NCBI GenBank assembly: GCA_900541055.1
Contig: UQHZ01000007.1
Span: 1 to 64,000, forward strand
Source of the DNA: an uncultured Collinsella sp.
Lineage (GTDB): Bacteria; Actinomycetota; Coriobacteriia; Coriobacteriales; Coriobacteriaceae
Length of the DNA stretch: 64,000 nucleotides
Direction: 5' to 3'
Position numbers and translations under genes: made by a program. Below the pieces are notes generated by a model, which worked only from the letters and a program-made list of their open reading frames with translations, ran no database searches and was not told where the DNA came from. How positions within the stretch are numbered: the stretch's first letter is position 1; each line of letters starts with the position of its first letter. Positions 60,313 to 64,000 of this stretch are shown here, one piece after another.

Positions 60313-60741
60313 ATGATTGGATTTGTACTAACTGGTCACGGTCAGTTTGCACCTGGTTTGAAAAGCGCTGTGGATATGGTCGCCGGCGAACAGCCTAATT
60401 TTGAGGTAGTTCCTTTTGCGGGCTCGGAGGCGGTTACTTTTGGTGATGATTTGCGAACCTGCATTGCCAAGATGCGTCAAGCTTGTGATGGCGTATTGGT
60501 GTTTGTTGATTTGCTTGGCGGTACTCCGTTCAATCAAGCTATCCCAATGACGACTGAGCTCGATAACGTGACCGTTGTCACCGGAACAAATCTACCTATG
60601 TTGGTGGAGCTCGTTATGACGCGTGCGTTTGGAGACCCAACGCTTGATGAACTTGCCGAACGCGCGCGGGTCGTTGGTCGTGAGGGAGTCGATCTCAAGA
60701 AACTCGAGAGTGCTGACATTGATGAAGACGATGAGATGTAG
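60313..60741 (+). CDS. PTS mannose-family IIA component
   Basis: The 142-residue EIIA-Man fold has the phospho-histidine in VLTGHGQFAPGLKSA near residue 9 and VLVFVDLLGGTPFNQAI near 62, with PMLVELVMTRAF after. It takes phosphate from HPr and gives it to IIB. It is a separate subunit, unlike the fused EIIAB of E. coli mannose PTS. AGAAAGG precedes the ATG. The second GntR gene follows after 87 bases. Confidence 0.93.
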   Translation: MIGFVLTGHGQFAPGLKSAVDMVAGEQPNFEVVPFAGSEAVTFGDDLRTCIAKMRQACDGVLVFVDLLGGTPFNQAIPMTTELDNVTVVTGTNLPMLVELVMTRAFGDPTLDELAERARVVGREGVDLKKLESADIDEDDEM

Positions 60742-60828
60742 TGTCGCTATTAGCCCATTTATTGGACATGTTGGTGCGTTACCTGAAGGCTGAAGTATTG
60801 GTTAATTGCTCATTACGTGGAGAATATC

Positions 60829-61563
60829 ATGACGTGCAAGAGGCACAGACAACCGCTATATGACCAGCTCGTAGATATTCTGATTGAAAAAATTGATCAT
60901 GAATATCAGCCAGGTGATTTGATTCCGTCCGAACGTGAGCTTGCCGAACGTTTCGGGCTTTCGCGGTCGACTGTCCGGCTTGCAATTCAGGAACTTGAGT
61001 ATCTTGGTCGGATTGTGCGAAAACAAGGTCGCGGTACGTTTGTTGCCGATCGACTAACTCAAGCAACAAATCTTACCCAATCGTACAGTTTTACTGAACA
61101 GATGAAAGCGATGGGCCGCCTGCCAGAAACAACCATCTTAGAGTTCTGTGAAATGGAAGCAGATAAAACGCTCTCGATGCAAATGGGGATTCATTTGGGT
61201 GAAAAGGTATTAAAACTCAAACGTTTACGAATGGCAGATGGTATTCCTATGATGGTTGAGCGTAGCTATCTTCCAGCAAGGCTCTTTATTTCACTCAAGC
61301 GTCCTCTACTCGAACAGAAGCCCCTTTACGATGTCATTGAGCAGGATTATCAGCAGAAAATTCGAGTAGCGGATGAGGAGTTCTCTGCGGGTATAGCACG
61401 TCCATGTGACGCTCGGCTTCTAGGTATTGGTGAGGGTGCGCCAGTTCTGGACATAGTCCGAACTACTCACAACACCCAAAATGATGTTGTCGAGTTTACG
61501 CTTTCGGTGGCTCGTGCGGACAAGTTTAAGTACAGGATTTCTCATTATCGAGATACTCTGTGA
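60829..61563 (+). CDS. GntR-family regulator (NagR/BgaR-like), copy 2
   Basis: The protein has 244 residues from the ATG at 60829 with GGAG upstream; an in-frame GTG at 60817 overlaps that site. The winged helix (RQPLYDQLVDILIEKIDHEY, RFGLSRSTVRLAIQELEYLG, GRGTFVADR) and UTRA domain (KLKRLRMADGIPMMVERSYL, ARADKFKYRISHYR) match copy 1 at about 60 percent by eye. Its position fits the regulator of the GH35-PTS operon. G+C is lower than in copy 1, so the two may have separate origins. It is probably transcribed with the PTS and agaS genes. Confidence 0.93.
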   Translation: MTCKRHRQPLYDQLVDILIEKIDHEYQPGDLIPSERELAERFGLSRSTVRLAIQELEYLGRIVRKQGRGTFVADRLTQATNLTQSYSFTEQMKAMGRLPETTILEFCEMEADKTLSMQMGIHLGEKVLKLKRLRMADGIPMMVERSYLPARLFISLKRPLLEQKPLYDVIEQDYQQKIRVADEEFSAGIARPCDARLLGIGEGAPVLDIVRTTHNTQNDVVEFTLSVARADKFKYRISHYRDTL

Positions 61564-61674
61564 TCGGATACGAGTGTTAACGAAAGAAAAACAGCCTATG
61601 ACTACTACCCGATTTAACTTTTCAGATTAAGTCTTTATATATCAGACAATTTAGTAAAGAAAGAGGCATTAGAA

Positions 61675-62841
61675 ATGTTCGAGAAGAGTGTCGAGGAGCT
61701 CACCGAGCTCGGCGCCCAGATCACCACGGCCGAGATTGCTCAGCAGCCCGAGCTTTGGCGTGATACGCTCAACATCTATCGCGAGAACAAGGAGGCCATC
61801 GAGGCCTTCCTGGCCGAGGCTCGCGCCATGGGCGAGGGTCGTCTGTCCGTTGTCTTCACCGGTGCCGGTACGTCCGACTACGTTGGCGATACCTGCGCCC
61901 CGTACCTGCGTCACGCTGGCAACACTGATCTCTACGACTTTAAGCCCATCGCCACGACCGACATCGTGAGCGCCCCGCGCGACTTCCTGCGCGCCGAGGA
62001 TCCCACGCTCGTGGTTTCCTTTGCCCGCTCTGGCAACAGCCCCGAGAGCCTTGCCGCCGTTGCCGTTGCCAAGGAGCTCGTCCACAACGTCAAGTTCCTC
62101 AACATCACCTGCGCTCCCGAGGGCAAGCTCGCTGTCGAGTCTGCCGAGGATCCCAACGCGCTGACGCTGCTCATTCCGCGCGCCAACGACAAGGGCTTCG
62201 CCATGACCGGTTCTTATTCCTGCATGACCCTGCTCTCCACCCTTATTTTCGACACTGCCTCTGACGAGCAGAAGGCCGAGTGGGTCGAGACCATCGCCAA
62301 GATGGGCGAGGAGGTCATCTCCCGTGAGCCCGAGATCGCCGATTACCTGGCTGGCGACTTCAACCGCGTGACCTACTTGGGTTCTGGCTCCTTCGGTGGC
62401 CTTGCCCAGGAGAGCCAGCTCAAGATCCTCGAGCTGGCTCACGGTCTGGTCGCTACTTCCTACGACACCTCCATGGGCTATCGTCATGGACCTAAGTCCT
62501 TCGTCGACGATAAGACGCTCGTCTTCGTGTTCGTCAACAACGACGCCTACACCCGTCAGTACGACATCGACATCCTCAACGAGATCGGTGGCGACGAGAT
62601 CGCTCAGCACACCATCGCCGTTCAGCAGGAAGGTGCCACCGTCTATGAGGGTGAGTCCTTCACCTTTAAGGGCTACGAAGCGCTTCCCGAGGGCTACCTC
62701 GCTCTGCCGTTCGTGATGTTTGCCCAGGCCATCAGCCTGCTCAACTCCGTGCGCGTGGGCAACACGCCCGATACGCCGAGCCCCACCGGCACGGTCAACC
62801 GCGTGGTCAAGGGCGTGACGATTCACCCCTTCACCGCTTAA
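61675..62841 (+). CDS. agaS: Galactosamine-6-phosphate deaminase/isomerase AgaS
   Basis: The 388-residue protein has two SIS domains: VFTGAGTSDYVGDTCAPYL near residue 62 and SFARSGNSPESLAAVAVAK near 118 in the first; YLGSGSFGGLAQESQLKILE near 225 and SMGYRHGPKSFVDDKT near 262 in the second. AgaS turns galactosamine-6-phosphate into tagatose-6-phosphate and ammonia. AAAGAGG precedes the ATG. G+C returns to the genome average here. It is followed by a terminator and the second nagA. Confidence 0.93.
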   Translation: MFEKSVEELTELGAQITTAEIAQQPELWRDTLNIYRENKEAIEAFLAEARAMGEGRLSVVFTGAGTSDYVGDTCAPYLRHAGNTDLYDFKPIATTDIVSAPRDFLRAEDPTLVVSFARSGNSPESLAAVAVAKELVHNVKFLNITCAPEGKLAVESAEDPNALTLLIPRANDKGFAMTGSYSCMTLLSTLIFDTASDEQKAEWVETIAKMGEEVISREPEIADYLAGDFNRVTYLGSGSFGGLAQESQLKILELAHGLVATSYDTSMGYRHGPKSFVDDKTLVFVFVNNDAYTRQYDIDILNEIGGDEIAQHTIAVQQEGATVYEGESFTFKGYEALPEGYLALPFVMFAQAISLLNSVRVGNTPDTPSPTGTVNRVVKGVTIHPFTA

Positions 62842-62859
62842 TCGCGTCCCTCTGTAAGG

Positions 62860-62896
62860 GCGCCCGTCCGCTCATAACGGCGGGCGGGCGCTTTTT
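62860..62896 (+). terminator. Terminator of agaS
   Basis: GCGCCCG (62860-62866) pairs with CGGGCGC (62885-62891), followed by five T. Confidence 0.85.
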
Positions 62897-62957
62897 GTTT
62901 TATGTGAGCTGGGTATAAGCATCGCCACAGTCACTGCTTTAGAAGCAAGGAGTGCAT

Positions 62958-64000
62958 ATGAGCACGTACGCAATTAAGGCTGACAAGTTCTTCTTGCCGG
63001 CAGGCCCGCAACTGGGCGGCTATCTTATGGTCGAGGATGGCGTCTTTGGCGCCTGGCAGGCCGACGAGCCCTCTTGCGAGATTAAGGACTACACGGGGTC
63101 GTGGATCGCACCGGGTATGGTCGATACTCACATCCATGGCTTCTACAACCACTCAACTACCGATAATGATCCCGAGGGCATCGATATCAGCTCGACCGAG
63201 CTCGCCCGTCGCGGTACCACCAGCTGGCTGCCCACGACGTTCACCGATGGCGTCGAGCAGATCAAGGACGCCTGCGCCGCCATCGCTCAGGCGGACGAGG
63301 GTCGCGGCCCCGACTTCTGCGGTGCTCGCATTCAGGGCATCTACCTGGAGGGCCCCTTCTTTACCATGAAGCACGTGGGCGCGCAGAACCCCGCTTATCT
63401 TATCGATCCTTCCGAGGAGGTTTTCGATCAGTGGCAGGAGGCTGCGGGTGGTCGCATCGTTAAAAGCGCCATGGCGGCCGAGCGCGACGGTGCCGCTGCC
63501 TATGCGGCTGCTCTGAACGCCAAGGGTGTGGTGACCAGCATCGGTCACTCCGACGCCACCTACGATGAGTGCATCGCCGCCATCAACGCCGGTGCCAGCT
63601 GCTTTACGCATACCTATAACGGCCAGCGCGGGCTGCATCACCGTGAGCCCGGTGTCGTGGGTGCCGCTATGTCCACGCCCGAGACCTACGCCGAGATCAT
63701 CTGTGACGGCAAGCACGTAAACCCTGCCGCCATCAAGGCGCTGCTGCAGGCCAAGGGCTGGCAGCACACGGTGCTCATCACCGACTGCTTGGGTTGCGGC
63801 GGCATGCCCGAGGGCAGCTACACTAGTGGTGGCATGGACGTCATCATGAAGGACAACCTGTGCTGGCTCGCCGACGGCAAGAGCATCGCTGGCTCGGTGC
63901 TCACGCTAGCCCAGGGCGTCAAGAACATCGTCGACTGGGGCATCGCCAGAGCCGATATCGCCATTCGCATGGCAACCGAGGTGCCGGCACGCTCCGCGCA
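62958..64000 (+). CDS. nagA: N-acetylhexosamine-6-phosphate deacetylase, copy 2 (partial)
   Basis: It starts at the ATG at 62958 after AAGGAG and is open to the end of the window (347 codons seen). It carries the same motifs as copy 1: VDTHIHGFYNH, IYLEGPFF, SIGHSDATYDE, THTYNGQRGLHH and LITDCLGCGG. About 24 residues differ from copy 1 over 347, so the pair arose by recent duplication or is kept alike by gene conversion. Placed after agaS, it may act on GalNAc-6-P. The last part of the gene lies outside the window. Confidence 0.95.
   Translation, partial: MSTYAIKADKFFLPAGPQLGGYLMVEDGVFGAWQADEPSCEIKDYTGSWIAPGMVDTHIHGFYNHSTTDNDPEGIDISSTELARRGTTSWLPTTFTDGVEQIKDACAAIAQADEGRGPDFCGARIQGIYLEGPFFTMKHVGAQNPAYLIDPSEEVFDQWQEAAGGRIVKSAMAAERDGAAAYAAALNAKGVVTSIGHSDATYDECIAAINAGASCFTHTYNGQRGLHHREPGVVGAAMSTPETYAEIICDGKHVNPAAIKALLQAKGWQHTVLITDCLGCGGMPEGSYTSGGMDVIMKDNLCWLADGKSIAGSVLTLAQGVKNIVDWGIARADIAIRMATEVPARSA

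Overview
The window reads as chromosomal DNA of a high-G+C, anaerobic actinobacterium of the class Coriobacteriia, most likely Collinsella. The evidence is the base composition, frequent GTG/TTG starts with AAGGAGG-like ribosome sites, a minimal tatA-tatC pair next to hypA-hypB, families I know mainly from Coriobacteriia, and a gut-type hexosamine/galactoside PTS locus. The genus is an inference. No rRNA, tRNA, CRISPR array, prophage or intact insertion sequence was seen.

Positions 1-10,750 hold short mixed-strand units: a response-regulator remnant at the edge, a DUF4342 protein, a Nudix hydrolase converging on a large PLD/DEAD helicase with DUF3427, a metallophosphoesterase, a TacAT-type toxin-antitoxin pair with its operator, GluQ-RS, a DUF2207 membrane protein and a GNAT enzyme. 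Positions 11,000-26,750 are housekeeping: purH, a BceRS-like two-component system, a universal stress protein, uppP, pcrA, a mannose-6-phosphate isomerase/GntR/ROK kinase group, ppaC and nhaA.

Positions 27,000-45,100 carry an aspartate aminotransferase, a STAS protein, tatAC, hypAB, an archaeal-like type IA topoisomerase, a Tat-lipoprotein serine hydrolase, the tmk-holB-ricT run, comF, a nuclease-like protein, a 215-bp inverted-repeat element, a candidate structured RNA, a solute-binding lipoprotein and long-form hpf. Positions 45,100-50,800 hold degV, a dehydrogenase with a Cys/His-rich tail, icd and envelope proteins.

Positions 50,900-64,000 form a host-glycan utilisation locus: a 5'-truncated GlcNAc-type EIICB, two GntR paralogues, two nearly identical nagA genes, a YhcH-family protein, a GH35 beta-galactosidase, a complete mannose-family PTS (IIB, IIC, IID, IIA), an unknown membrane helical-repeat protein and agaS. 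By analogy with the pneumococcal bgaC locus, the PTS would import and phosphorylate a Gal-beta-1,3-HexNAc disaccharide or GalNAc, GH35 would split it, NagA would deacetylate and AgaS would deaminate and isomerise the product. TGGTNNNNACCA-like palindromes lie upstream of the EIICB fragment, the first GntR gene and the GH35 gene.

The intergenic DNA is notable. Three families of small palindromic repeats recur, several terminators are nested inside longer inverted repeats, and two leaders (nhaA, comF) carry hairpins that could control expression.
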